From a virus: 64,000 nucleotides of DNA. Both the position numbers and the translations under genes were made by a program. Position 1 is the stretch's first letter. Each line of letters opens with the position of its first letter. Positions 56,501 through 64,000 of the stretch are shown here, one piece after another. The stretch is from the IMG/VR virus record IMGVR_UViG_3300047558_000137, positions 182,859-246,858 of that record; one strand, 5' to 3'. The notes below the pieces were generated by a model that saw only the letters and a list, made by a program, of their open reading frames with translations, did no database searches and had not been told where the DNA came from.

Positions 56501-57086
56501 CGCTTGGCTCCAGTCTTCTTAAGTATTTAATGATTTGCTTTTCTAATTTTACTATCACTGATTGATCTGTGTCAAAAGTATTTTGGTACACTTGATACAT
56601 GGCACAGGCCCGAAAGTCTCTGCCCGAAACTACGCTGTCGGCAGCAATACTAAACCCATAGGCATCTATTTCGCTTTCGTCGCCCAAATATATTTGATCT
56701 TCTGTGTCCCCATGATATCGTTTATATCTGCGCCCACTTTGATGTTGCTCACGATGTATAAGTTCATGGGCAGCACATTCTGCTAGATCAAAACTTAGTT
56801 GTGCCCAATTGATATTTTTGGTGTTGATACTATCTTGTGCTGGATGGTAAGATAGTGTAATTTCCACACTGGGCAAGCCCATGGCATCATGATCAGAATC
56901 ATAAGTTCCTGACACAATTATCATGTTGGGGTCTGCGCCCAAATTCCTGTCTGTAATAAAGAGAAAATCCGTAGCAGAAAACTGTCTACGGATTATTCGT
57001 GTTACTTCACCGGCTGTAACTGCTCGGGCATTAGTTGTGTAGTATTCACCTACACATAACAGCCGGTTGTAAGTACTAAAGAACAT
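56463..57086 (-). CDS. HExxH putative metallopeptidase
   Basis: 207 residues. AAHELIHREQHQSGRRYK near residues 107-124 has a HExxH zinc site; DESEIDAYGFSIAADSV that follows gives a likely third acidic ligand. Found in T4-like aquatic phages near the tail genes. It could be a maturation protease or only structural. Two bases from the SleB-like gene upstream. Confidence 0.72.
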   Translation of the reverse strand: MFFSTYNRLLCVGEYYTTNARAVTAGEVTRIIRRQFSATDFLFITDRNLGADPNMIIVSGTYDSDHDAMGLPSVEITLSYHPAQDSINTKNINWAQLSFDLAECAAHELIHREQHQSGRRYKRYHGDTEDQIYLGDESEIDAYGFSIAADSVVSGRDFRACAMYQVYQNTFDTDQSVIVKLEKQIIKYLRRLEPSDEQNSNRYCTRI

Positions 57087-57088
57087 TG

Positions 57089-57664
57089 TTAGGCATCAGC
57101 ATAAAATATATGTCCGCCAATTCTTTCCACAAAACGCTTTTGATGTGCCCAACTGGGTTTAATTCTACGTTCATGAAAATACATGGCGTCATAGTATTTA
57201 ACCCTGAGATCCTCGTAACCACCTGACATTAGTTCAGATGCTACTTGTAGGCTTTCTGCCCATCTCCAGTCGTTTTTAACCAATTTGTTAGATTCACATT
57301 TCCAACTAAATTGGCAGATAGTACGCTTGGACCACACAGTTACTTTTTCTGTAACTTGACGTGTAGTTTTAAAAACTGTTCCTTCTGTAACAACTTGTGT
57401 TTTTGTTACTTGAGTAGGTACACTTCTTACTGTGCGTTGATTCACTACACCACATATAGTGTCAGGAAATCTACCACTGTTGCTTCTGTTAATAGTAACA
57501 AGGCCAACTGCAACTTTGCCTTCTATTGATTCACCGCCTGCCTCGTGATAAATGTTACGAGCCAAACAGTCGAGGTCTGATTGCTTGCCGACCTCTTTCG
57601 CATGACCGGGTGCCAATACGGTCAGGGCGATTATTGATATAATGATTTGCATCATTTTTTTCAT
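57089..57664 (-). CDS. SleB-type cell wall hydrolase (endolysin candidate)
   Basis: 191 residues with signal peptide (MQIIISIIALTVLAPGHA). Hydrolase_2/SleB domain: LDCLARNIYHEAGGESIEGKVAVGLVTINR (catalytic Glu in HEAGGE), ICGVVNQ, then CQFSWKCE after a Thr/Val-rich insert, and YDAMYFHE. It cuts glycan strands of peptidoglycan. The export signal suggests a SAR-like or Sec endolysin. GAAGGAGG precedes the ATG. Confidence 0.9.
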   Translation of the reverse strand: MKKMMQIIISIIALTVLAPGHAKEVGKQSDLDCLARNIYHEAGGESIEGKVAVGLVTINRSNSGRFPDTICGVVNQRTVRSVPTQVTKTQVVTEGTVFKTTRQVTEKVTVWSKRTICQFSWKCESNKLVKNDWRWAESLQVASELMSGGYEDLRVKYYDAMYFHERRIKPSWAHQKRFVERIGGHIFYADA

Positions 57665-57683
57665 ATTTCGTCCTCCTTCAGGT

Positions 57684-57744
57684 TACGCTTTTTTAAGAGC
57701 GTAAGAATATTTAATTGATGATATAACTAGTTATAATACTAGTT
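57684..57744. promoter_or_regulatory. two inverted repeats upstream of the SleB-type gene
   Basis: TTACGCT-N8-AGCGTAA (about 57684-57705) and AACTAG-TTATAATA-CTAGTT (57725-57744). The second encloses a TATAAT on the plus strand. They may form a terminator for 57791-59647 and an operator, but there is no T-run. Confidence 0.4.
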
Positions 57745-57790
57745 AAGTTTTGGAAAGTCTATGTAAATACGGAAAATGGCCATTAACGGC

Positions 57791-59647
57791 TTACTTATTC
57801 TGGGATAAGTAGGTGCTTAATGGTATATTTTGCGCCTTTGCTTGGAAGATTGCATTGGCCGGTTGTGGATCATTGTTGGCTATAATTCCAACTGACATTA
57901 GCAATTCTGTGTTGAGTTTCTCTGCCACCGCAGCTCTAATTGTGTCGCCATAGCTGTCATTGGTTATTAGATTTGCAAAAAATTGTTTAGAATAAAACTG
58001 ACTATCGTCTGATACTGCCGAGACGATACCTTGTGCAAATGATTTTGTATAAGAGCTATCCGTAGTCATAAACTTAACTGAGTGAGCAGACAAATTACTA
58101 ACTTCAGTGGACAACTTGTTTAACATTATGTAATATAGATCTTGTGCCAATATTCTTTGCGGAGTCGTAGATGAATCGTCTAATAAAGACACTAGGGAAG
58201 ATACCGCAGAATTTATAGCAGAGAACGAAGGGATGTATTCTGGTACTTCTGGGACCGGTGGATCAACACTACCGGGCGAATATGGGACATAACTGGCTAG
58301 CCAAGAAAGAACAGCTGACTTCAATGTTGTTAGTGAAGCGGCCACAGTTGCCCCAAAAGTGTCAGATACTTTATTAGTTTGTTTATATGATTCAGTATAA
58401 CCTGAGCCTGTGGTTGCCCCTAAGAAGTCACTTAGTACCAGATTGTTCATTGGTCCTGTGCCAGTCCCCAATGCTGTTATAGACGACACAGTTGACGATG
58501 ATAATATAGAGTCGGTTGATTTTGTTGTAGTATGAGATAGGTCAGGAACTACAATTTTGTTCATAAACGTGGCGATCTCAGCCCATGATGTAAAATTAGC
58601 ATGACCTATTTTACTCTGAATAAATCTTCCAAACTCTTTAAAAGATTTTACATTAACTGTTGCCCATTGATCAATTAAATTAGGAGGCACAACCTTGTAA
58701 AAATCCAAGAAATCGTCTAGGCTAGTTATCTTATTAACAGTAGAAGCAGAAAAGCCAGTAGTCGATATCATTGTCGACAAATCAGATCCTTGCACTTGCT
58801 TGTAAATGTTCCTAATTACATCTACACTGCCGCCAGTAACAATTGTAGTTGTTACAGTCTGTTTAATCGAAGATAATGGAATTTCGCCGTACGGCGATGT
58901 TGTTAGCTCTGTGCTTAGATCTTCAGTTGTAGTTGTTGATGAACTAGGAATGTGAGTTATATCTGTTACATCAAGACCTGTGGCTGCTAGATTAACAGTT
59001 AGATTCCCGTACTTACCAAGACCCTGGTTTAATAAATTTTGTCCAAATACATAAGGATCATCTAATAGGTTTAGATTTGTAATATCATACATGGTTCCCC
59101 ACGTAGATACTGTACTTGCAATTAGACTTCCGTAACTGCTTAATCCGTGCGTTGCTAAATCATTTAAACCAGTGTGGCCCACACCCGTGTCAGCATAGGT
59201 TTGATTTTTAAGAATCTGTACAGATGCTACGGGGTCAAAGGTACTGCTTATTTCTCCAAAGACTTGTGTATATACATTGGCAAATCCTGCCATACCATAA
59301 CTAAAAGGTATGTTAATTTGTGTAGAAACAGTATTACTAACGCTAGCCACATTAGAGTTGCCATGATAAGATACTGTTCCACTAGATACTGGAGTTATAT
59401 TACTTGGGTAAATGTCTAATAGATAATGACCATCGGTAATTGCCATTAACTTACTCGACACCGAATTATATAACAATTCCTGTGCATGACTAGGTGCATC
59501 ACCAATTAAAGAAAATATATTTGCTGTTAGGACGTAAGTTGACGTAGAGTGGAACTTGGTTATTTCTGATGTAACTGTAGTGTTTGCGGCTAACCCATGG
59601 CCAGTTAATACCGTGCTAATTGCATTTAATTCAATTGCACTTGCCAT
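57791..59647 (-). CDS. large structural protein (tail/baseplate region)
   Basis: 618 residues, Thr/Ser-rich, without signal peptide. Helical and strand segments alternate; blocks DLSTMISTTGFSAST..KITSLDDFLDFYKVVPPNL, and FSAINSAVSSLVSLLDDSSTT. Neighbour PAAR (one base away) and the T4-like order suggest a baseplate or spike-linked protein. Not recognised in detail. Confidence 0.68.
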   Translation of the reverse strand: MASAIELNAISTVLTGHGLAANTTVTSEITKFHSTSTYVLTANIFSLIGDAPSHAQELLYNSVSSKLMAITDGHYLLDIYPSNITPVSSGTVSYHGNSNVASVSNTVSTQINIPFSYGMAGFANVYTQVFGEISSTFDPVASVQILKNQTYADTGVGHTGLNDLATHGLSSYGSLIASTVSTWGTMYDITNLNLLDDPYVFGQNLLNQGLGKYGNLTVNLAATGLDVTDITHIPSSSTTTTEDLSTELTTSPYGEIPLSSIKQTVTTTIVTGGSVDVIRNIYKQVQGSDLSTMISTTGFSASTVNKITSLDDFLDFYKVVPPNLIDQWATVNVKSFKEFGRFIQSKIGHANFTSWAEIATFMNKIVVPDLSHTTTKSTDSILSSSTVSSITALGTGTGPMNNLVLSDFLGATTGSGYTESYKQTNKVSDTFGATVAASLTTLKSAVLSWLASYVPYSPGSVDPPVPEVPEYIPSFSAINSAVSSLVSLLDDSSTTPQRILAQDLYYIMLNKLSTEVSNLSAHSVKFMTTDSSYTKSFAQGIVSAVSDDSQFYSKQFFANLITNDSYGDTIRAAVAEKLNTELLMSVGIIANNDPQPANAIFQAKAQNIPLSTYLSQNK

Positions 59648-59648
59648 A

Positions 59649-59981
59649 TTATTTCCCTATTGTAACTGTGGTTGCAGCGATAGTTACCTTATGTTGCATA
59701 CACGAACACATAGTTCCAAGACGTGCAGCCGGTTTTCCTTCGATCCACACTGTGGTACTGCTACCTATAGGAGTAAGCACTGCTATATCGCACTCAACAT
59801 TGAATCCTGGCATTTTAGGATTAACAGGATTCCCATGTGGTGTTGTTAAATCGCCAACACGGGCAGCAGGCGATCCTTCGATCATTACTGTAGTTGCACC
59901 AATCTCCACCATACCCGGCCCAAGTGGCGGTAGGGGAAATCCTGTGATAGAGGCCGGAATAGCAACTTTAGCAGCAAACAT
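59649..59981 (-). CDS. PAAR-domain spike-tip protein
   Basis: 110 residues: MFAAKVAIPASITGFPLPPLGPGMVEIGATTVMIEGSPAARVGDLTTPHG then CDIAVLTPIGSSTTVWIEGKPAARLGTMCSC, the two PAAR-type repeats with His and Cys residues for the metal at the tip. It caps the gp5-like central spike (T4 gp5.4) and pierces the outer membrane. Confidence 0.93.
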   Translation of the reverse strand: MFAAKVAIPASITGFPLPPLGPGMVEIGATTVMIEGSPAARVGDLTTPHGNPVNPKMPGFNVECDIAVLTPIGSSTTVWIEGKPAARLGTMCSCMQHKVTIAATTVTIGK

Positions 59982-60290
59982 TTACTTAATTAATCCTGAA
60001 CTAACTGTCTCTATGCCTGTTGTGGTCTTGATATAGTGATTTTCTATATCTTTGATCACTGGGCTGTGCATGATTACATGCGCCTTTGATAGAGTTATGT
60101 TAGTATTTATGTCACCAGAAATTAGGCTCTGCATGAGACCAATACCCTGCTGACTAGGAATAATTGTGCAGGGCTTGCTTACTACATAAGCATCTGCTTT
60201 TTCTTCTACTAACTTAGCAACAACTTCGTCGCCGTTACTGATTTTGAAACACACAACGTCACCGACGCTGTAACCTTTTGAAATTAACAT
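59982..60290 (-). CDS. conserved T4-like small protein, LSm-like
   Basis: 102 residues: YSVGDVVCFKISNGDEVVAKLVEEKADAYVVSKPCTI has the strand pattern of an Sm/LSm fold. Widespread in marine T4-like phages, always near tail or nrd genes. Function unknown. No gap to PAAR. Confidence 0.72.
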   Translation of the reverse strand: MLISKGYSVGDVVCFKISNGDEVVAKLVEEKADAYVVSKPCTIIPSQQGIGLMQSLISGDINTNITLSKAHVIMHSPVIKDIENHYIKTTTGIETVSSGLIK

Positions 60291-60291
60291 A

Positions 60292-60534
60292 TTAACCTTT
60301 TAATGTTGTCCAGAAATCGTCACCTTTGCCTGCTAGGCCTTGGTAACCACCTTGAATTAATGCTGTACCGTTGAAAATTTGTGGTACACTGCGTAAGCCC
60401 ATATCTAATAGATGTTGACGTGCGTCTTGATCTTCCTCGATGCTTACTGTTTTGTATTCTACGCCCTTGCTTTCCAATAGTGCTTTTGCACGATCACAGA
60501 AAGGGCAGTTGCTTTTTGAATATACTGTTAACAT
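60292..60534 (-). CDS. glutaredoxin
   Basis: 80 residues: LTVYSKSNCPFCDRAKALLESKGVEY with the CPFC active site, then VPQIFNGTALIQGGYQGLAG (cis-Pro and GG). It is the electron donor to the phage NrdAB, with which it is grouped. One base after 60290. Confidence 0.93.
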   Translation of the reverse strand: MLTVYSKSNCPFCDRAKALLESKGVEYKTVSIEEDQDARQHLLDMGLRSVPQIFNGTALIQGGYQGLAGKGDDFWTTLKG

Positions 60535-60560
60535 TCTATCTCCTTAACTTATTATATATC

Positions 60561-61688
60561 TTAGAGACTAAAGCCTTTAAAAGTATTGCTATCAACGTCT
60601 TGCTTTGTGCCGCCTACTACATAGGTTGTGATTTCAGTTTCCTGTGGAGCAACTTGCACTTCGCTACCTGCGATCCACTTGGCTGTCCATGGTAATGGAT
60701 TACTGCCGTTCTTATAGCCGCAATCTAAACCTACTGCGGTCATACGCTTGCAGGTTAGCCAATCAACATAGTCACTTAGTAACTGTGTGTTTAGGCCAAT
60801 CATTGACCCGTCCTTAAACAGATACTTGGCCCATTCTTTTTCTTGATTGGCTGCACTTAGAAACATTTCTTCACATTCAGCTCGAGTCTCTTCTTTAATT
60901 TTTGCAAAGTCTGCATCATCCTGTGGTAACAGTTTGATAAGAGTTTGTGTGCTACCCAAGTGGACGTTTTCGTCACGGCAAATCAGTTTAATGATCTTAG
61001 CATTACCTTCCATCTTCTTGAGCTCTGCAAAAGCCCAAGAGCAGGCAAACGACACATAAAAACGAATTCCTTCTAGTGCGTTTACGCTGTTAATAGCTAG
61101 CCATAGTTTCTTCTTGAGTTCATATTCGTCAATGGTAATTTGTTCTCCATTGACCACGTGATTGCCTGCACCTAATAGGCGGTGGTAGGTGCCGTATTCA
61201 ATTACATCATCATAATAGCGACTGATATCCTTGGCGCAGTTAGCAATTTCTTCAATTTCTAATAGCTCATCAAAGATTCTACCAGGGTCGCTATAGACGT
61301 TACGAATAATATGGGTATAACTACGTGAGTGGATTGTTTCATTGAATGCCCAAGTCTGGATCCATGTCTCAAGTTCAGGCAAACTGCATAAAGGTAGAAA
61401 AGCAAGGTTGGGACTACGACCTTGAACGCTGTCCAAAAGAATTTGTCGCTTAAGATTACTTGTAAAAATGTGTTGCTCAAAGTCAGTTAACTCCTTAAAG
61501 TCTTTTGCATCACGCATAACATCAACTTCTTCAGGTCTCCAGAAAAAGCCAAGTTGTTTATCAGTTAACTTGTCAAATTGTCTGTACTTAACAGTTTCGT
61601 AACGCTGTACTGCGGTTGGCCCACTTGCATCTAAGAAGGCTAATTTTTCTGTATGTTTTTTTGTGTCGTTAATATTAAATACGCTCAT
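60561..61688 (-). CDS. nrdB: ribonucleotide reductase class Ia, beta subunit
   Basis: 375 residues from ATG at 61688, which has AAGGAAC ahead; the longer frame is a run-in. Close to E. coli NrdB: LLDSVQGRSPN (Asp ligand), NETIHSRSYTHI (Glu, His and the radical Tyr), NALEGIRFYVSFAC, CRDENVHLG, and a C-terminal NTFKGFSL for docking on NrdA. It overlaps the SGNH-like gene by 14 bases. Confidence 0.95.
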   Translation of the reverse strand: MSVFNINDTKKHTEKLAFLDASGPTAVQRYETVKYRQFDKLTDKQLGFFWRPEEVDVMRDAKDFKELTDFEQHIFTSNLKRQILLDSVQGRSPNLAFLPLCSLPELETWIQTWAFNETIHSRSYTHIIRNVYSDPGRIFDELLEIEEIANCAKDISRYYDDVIEYGTYHRLLGAGNHVVNGEQITIDEYELKKKLWLAINSVNALEGIRFYVSFACSWAFAELKKMEGNAKIIKLICRDENVHLGSTQTLIKLLPQDDADFAKIKEETRAECEEMFLSAANQEKEWAKYLFKDGSMIGLNTQLLSDYVDWLTCKRMTAVGLDCGYKNGSNPLPWTAKWIAGSEVQVAPQETEITTYVVGGTKQDVDSNTFKGFSL

Positions 61689-62481
61689 TTTTTGTTCCTT
61701 GTATATACTCATACAATTCATCTGCAATAATTTGATGTGCTGCTACTGTAGGATGGGCAGTTGCACAATCTAACATTGATTGATTTTGTAATTCCCTAAT
61801 AGATTTATTTGAAAACTGTCGTGTCTGGTCAAGTAAGTTTAACCAAGGCACCGACGACTGGCTTACGTCGATATTATTACGTCTACATAAAAGACTTAAT
61901 AAGTCATTGTTCTTTTCTCTAACACGATAAAAATGTTGGTCAGGTATGTTAACAGATAAATCAAGATCTTGAAAACTGTTGGCAAACAAATGTTCTATAT
62001 TATTGTTAGATAGATAGTTACTTATCAACAAAACATCTTGACCTAGTTTTTGCAATTCGTATTCTTCATTGAAGTATCTTGAAAAGTAATCTTTAACTTC
62101 TGCTTCAAGGCCTTGATTAGTATAGTAGCCACCAGCTAAACACGATTCTACCTGTCTAGTGGTGCTACTGTACATTTCCCATCTATAAAGGCTAGTTATT
62201 CCCCACAAGACGAATATTCTGCTGTATTTTGAACGACTTTGGTCTATAAAATCGACCAATCTACGTGCCTGTGTCTTATTGTTAGAACCGTGCTGTGCCA
62301 CAAATACTAGATCGTCTAGTTGTAGGCGTCTACGTAGAATGCCAGCAAAACTATGCTGGTCTACGTAGGAAGGATCTTCGACGTGACCATAGTCAACGTT
62401 GGTAGCGGCTGGATCAGTATCAATTGATTTTGCCGCTACCCATGAACATCCTGCTGCAACTAGTACACTAGGCTTTGTCAT
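61675..62481 (-). CDS. SGNH/GDSL-like hydrolase
   Basis: 268 residues. VLVAAGCSWVAA near residues 6-17 (block I Gly-x-Ser), AQHGSNNKTQ near 62 (block III-like Asn), FVLWGITSLYRWE, and DCATAHPTVAAHQIIADELYEYI near the C-terminus (catalytic His). An esterase or deacetylase on a surface sugar is likely; members sit in phage nrd regions. Overlaps nrdA (ATGA). Confidence 0.75.
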   Translation of the reverse strand: MTKPSVLVAAGCSWVAAKSIDTDPAATNVDYGHVEDPSYVDQHSFAGILRRRLQLDDLVFVAQHGSNNKTQARRLVDFIDQSRSKYSRIFVLWGITSLYRWEMYSSTTRQVESCLAGGYYTNQGLEAEVKDYFSRYFNEEYELQKLGQDVLLISNYLSNNNIEHLFANSFQDLDLSVNIPDQHFYRVREKNNDLLSLLCRRNNIDVSQSSVPWLNLLDQTRQFSNKSIRELQNQSMLDCATAHPTVAAHQIIADELYEYIQGTKNERI

Positions 62482-64000
62482 ATTACGCAGCTATCACAAT
62501 CCTCTTGCTCTTGAAGCACTTCCTCTGGCTGGTCAGCTTTTGTTGATAATTTATCAACATCAATTTCACCTTGGCCATCGTTAGTATTGAAATAATAAAG
62601 TTGTTTTGTTCCGTACTTGTAGCACATGATCAGGTGCTTGAGCATCTCACTCATTGGAATCTTTTCATCCTCGTAGAACGCTGGATTGTACGAGGTGTTG
62701 ACACTAATGCCTTGATCAATATATTTCTGTAATACTGCACAAAGTTTTAGGTAACCCTCGGGGCTACGCTGATCCCATAACAATTCGTATTTGTTCTTTA
62801 ACTTGCGATACTCAGGTACAACCTGTTTTAATACACCATGTTTGCTTTGCTTCACACTAACATAACTACGTGGAGCTTCAATACCGTTGGTGGCGTTGGA
62901 GATCTGAGCACTTGTTTCTGCTGGCATTAACGCCATTAGTGTGGCATTGCGAATGCCTGTAGTTAGAATCTGTTCACGTAGAGCACGCCATGGCATACGC
63001 TCTTGATGTTCAACTAATTCATCAACTTCTTTCTTACGTGTGTCAATTGGTAGTATACCATCGGCATACTTTAGTTCTTGCCACTTAGTGCATGGACCTT
63101 GTTCTTTAGCTAGATCTGCACTTGCTTTAATTAAGTAGTATGACCATGCTTCTGCATATTCATCAACTAATGCCAATGCAGCTGGATCGCTGTAGCTAAC
63201 ACCATGCTTGGCCAAGAAGTAAGCAAAGTTAATAATACCATTGCCAATCGGGCGGAATTCTTTTGTAGCGAGTTCCGCTGCCTTAACTGGATAGTTCTGA
63301 TAGCTTAACAATGCATCTAGTCCACGAACTGCTAGAGTACACATACGTTCAAAGTCTTTAGGCTCCTTAACGTTGCCCCAGTTCTGTGCAGAAAGTGTAC
63401 ACAATGCAATACGACCTTCTTCGTCGTTAACATCGTTTAATGGCTTAGTCGGTAAGTCAATTTCTGTACAGAGATTACTCATCTTAATGGGATGTATATC
63501 TTCCTTAAACGGCGAATGAGTGTTGGCGTGGTCAACGTTCATTAGGTAAATGCGTCCTGTGTCTTTACGCTCTTGCATAAACTTAGTAAACAGTTCTGCT
63601 GCCTTGAAAGTCTTCTTACGCAACTTTGTATTACGTTCAGCCTTTTCGTATAACTCTTTAAATCGGTCTTGATCGTTAAAGAATGCTTCGTACATTTCAG
63701 GAACATCGTGTGGTGAGAACAAAGTAATGTCGCCGCCTTGAATTAAGCGTTCATACATTAGCTTGTTAAACTGCACACCGTAGTCCATCTGACGTACACG
63801 GTTTTCTTCTGTGCCTTTGTTGTTTTTTAATACTAGTAGGTCTTCAACTTCTAAGTGCCAAATTGGATAATAGATAGTGGCAGCACCATTACGCACACCA
63901 CCTTGACTGCAACTACGTGTTGCTGCCTGGAATAATTTTAAGAAAGGTGTTACTCCTGTGTGGTACGCATCGCCGTTGCGGATGGGCGAACCCAACGCTC
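62478..64000 (-). CDS. nrdA: ribonucleotide reductase class Ia, alpha subunit (C-terminal part)
   Basis: 507 residues in this window; the 5' end runs off the right edge (the codons before LGSPIRNG are AL as in E. coli, so a start here is not real). Catalytic set: SCSQGGVRNGAA (Cys), SNLCTEIDLP (Asn, Cys radical, Glu), IALCTLSAQNWG (Cys), QLYYFNTND (the Tyr pair of radical transfer), and a C-terminal CDSCVI redox pair. It reduces NDPs with NrdB and glutaredoxin. The N-terminal ATP-cone cannot be checked. Confidence 0.95.
   Translation of the reverse strand, partial: ALGSPIRNGDAYHTGVTPFLKLFQAATRSCSQGGVRNGAATIYYPIWHLEVEDLLVLKNNKGTEENRVRQMDYGVQFNKLMYERLIQGGDITLFSPHDVPEMYEAFFNDQDRFKELYEKAERNTKLRKKTFKAAELFTKFMQERKDTGRIYLMNVDHANTHSPFKEDIHPIKMSNLCTEIDLPTKPLNDVNDEEGRIALCTLSAQNWGNVKEPKDFERMCTLAVRGLDALLSYQNYPVKAAELATKEFRPIGNGIINFAYFLAKHGVSYSDPAALALVDEYAEAWSYYLIKASADLAKEQGPCTKWQELKYADGILPIDTRKKEVDELVEHQERMPWRALREQILTTGIRNATLMALMPAETSAQISNATNGIEAPRSYVSVKQSKHGVLKQVVPEYRKLKNKYELLWDQRSPEGYLKLCAVLQKYIDQGISVNTSYNPAFYEDEKIPMSEMLKHLIMCYKYGTKQLYYFNTNDGQGEIDVDKLSTKADQPEEVLQEQEDCDSCVI

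Noticed and set aside
63960-64000. Start of nrdA at 63995 (TTG)
   Set aside because: The TTG is the Leu of the family motif ALGSPIR, so the gene continues past the window edge.
1-64000. Integrase, repressor, insertion sequence or attachment site
   Set aside because: None was seen on either strand; the genome part looks lytic.

Overview
The window reads as part of a large, strictly lytic, T4-like (tailed, contractile-type) bacteriophage genome. The evidence is class Ia ribonucleotide reductase genes (nrdA, nrdB) with a glutaredoxin, a PAAR spike-tip protein, several tail-fibre-like proteins, a SleB-type cell wall hydrolase, a phage-type UV endonuclease, dense head-to-tail gene packing (many ATGA and TAATG overlaps), T4-style late promoter boxes (NATAAATA) and no integrase or other lysogeny gene. 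Almost every gene is on the minus strand; only six are on the plus strand. A Bug/TctC periplasmic binding protein, a phasin-like protein and a circularly permuted tmRNA all suggest a betaproteobacterial (Burkholderiales-type, probably aquatic) host, but this is inference.

Layout. 0-5 kb: small early genes, a PP-loop ATPase, a Bug-family solute-binding protein and, in the only gene-free stretch above 300 bp, a two-piece permuted tmRNA (tag ANDSQFALVA) that no protein scan would find. 5-17 kb: a plus-strand probable structural gene with a perfect late promoter, a secreted DNA/RNA nuclease, a GP88-like protein, a HAD-ParB fusion, a GNAT acetyltransferase, ClpP, a B12-type radical SAM protein, an SprT-like protease and secreted or lipoproteins. 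17-23 kb and 50-56.5 kb: two accessory arrays of short genes, containing most members of a repeated gene family whose proteins begin MNER and end HFGVEE. 23-32 kb: a queuosine-precursor transporter (YhhQ), a tail-fibre-like protein with surface/sugar-type enzymes (two related glycosyltransferase-like proteins, a UDP-sugar dehydrogenase-like enzyme, an amidinotransferase, an oxygenase), and a PBP7-like peptidase. 32-37 kb: membrane and coiled-coil proteins and an 824-residue secreted protein with thirteen 22-residue cysteine repeats. 37-48.5 kb: GMP reductase, exonuclease, nucleotidyltransferase, ClpS, Hsp20, a TauD-like oxygenase, ribosomal protein bS21, fibre-type structural proteins and UvsE. 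48.5-50.2 kb: a second radical SAM protein. 56-64 kb: a metallopeptidase-like protein, the SleB hydrolase, a large structural protein, PAAR, then Grx, NrdB, an SGNH-like protein and NrdA, which runs off the right edge.

How the genes fit together. The phage appears to carry its own set of translation and protein-quality functions (permuted tmRNA, ClpP, ClpS, Hsp20, bS21), a nucleotide supply set (NrdA/NrdB/Grx, GuaC, a 5'-nucleotidase-like HAD, YhhQ) and a cell-envelope or fibre-modification set. Early genes are served by TATAAT promoters, four of which share a palindromic element about 40 bp upstream; late genes have NATAAATA boxes. Three early genes have the -10 box exactly 6 nt before the start codon, which suggests leaderless mRNAs.
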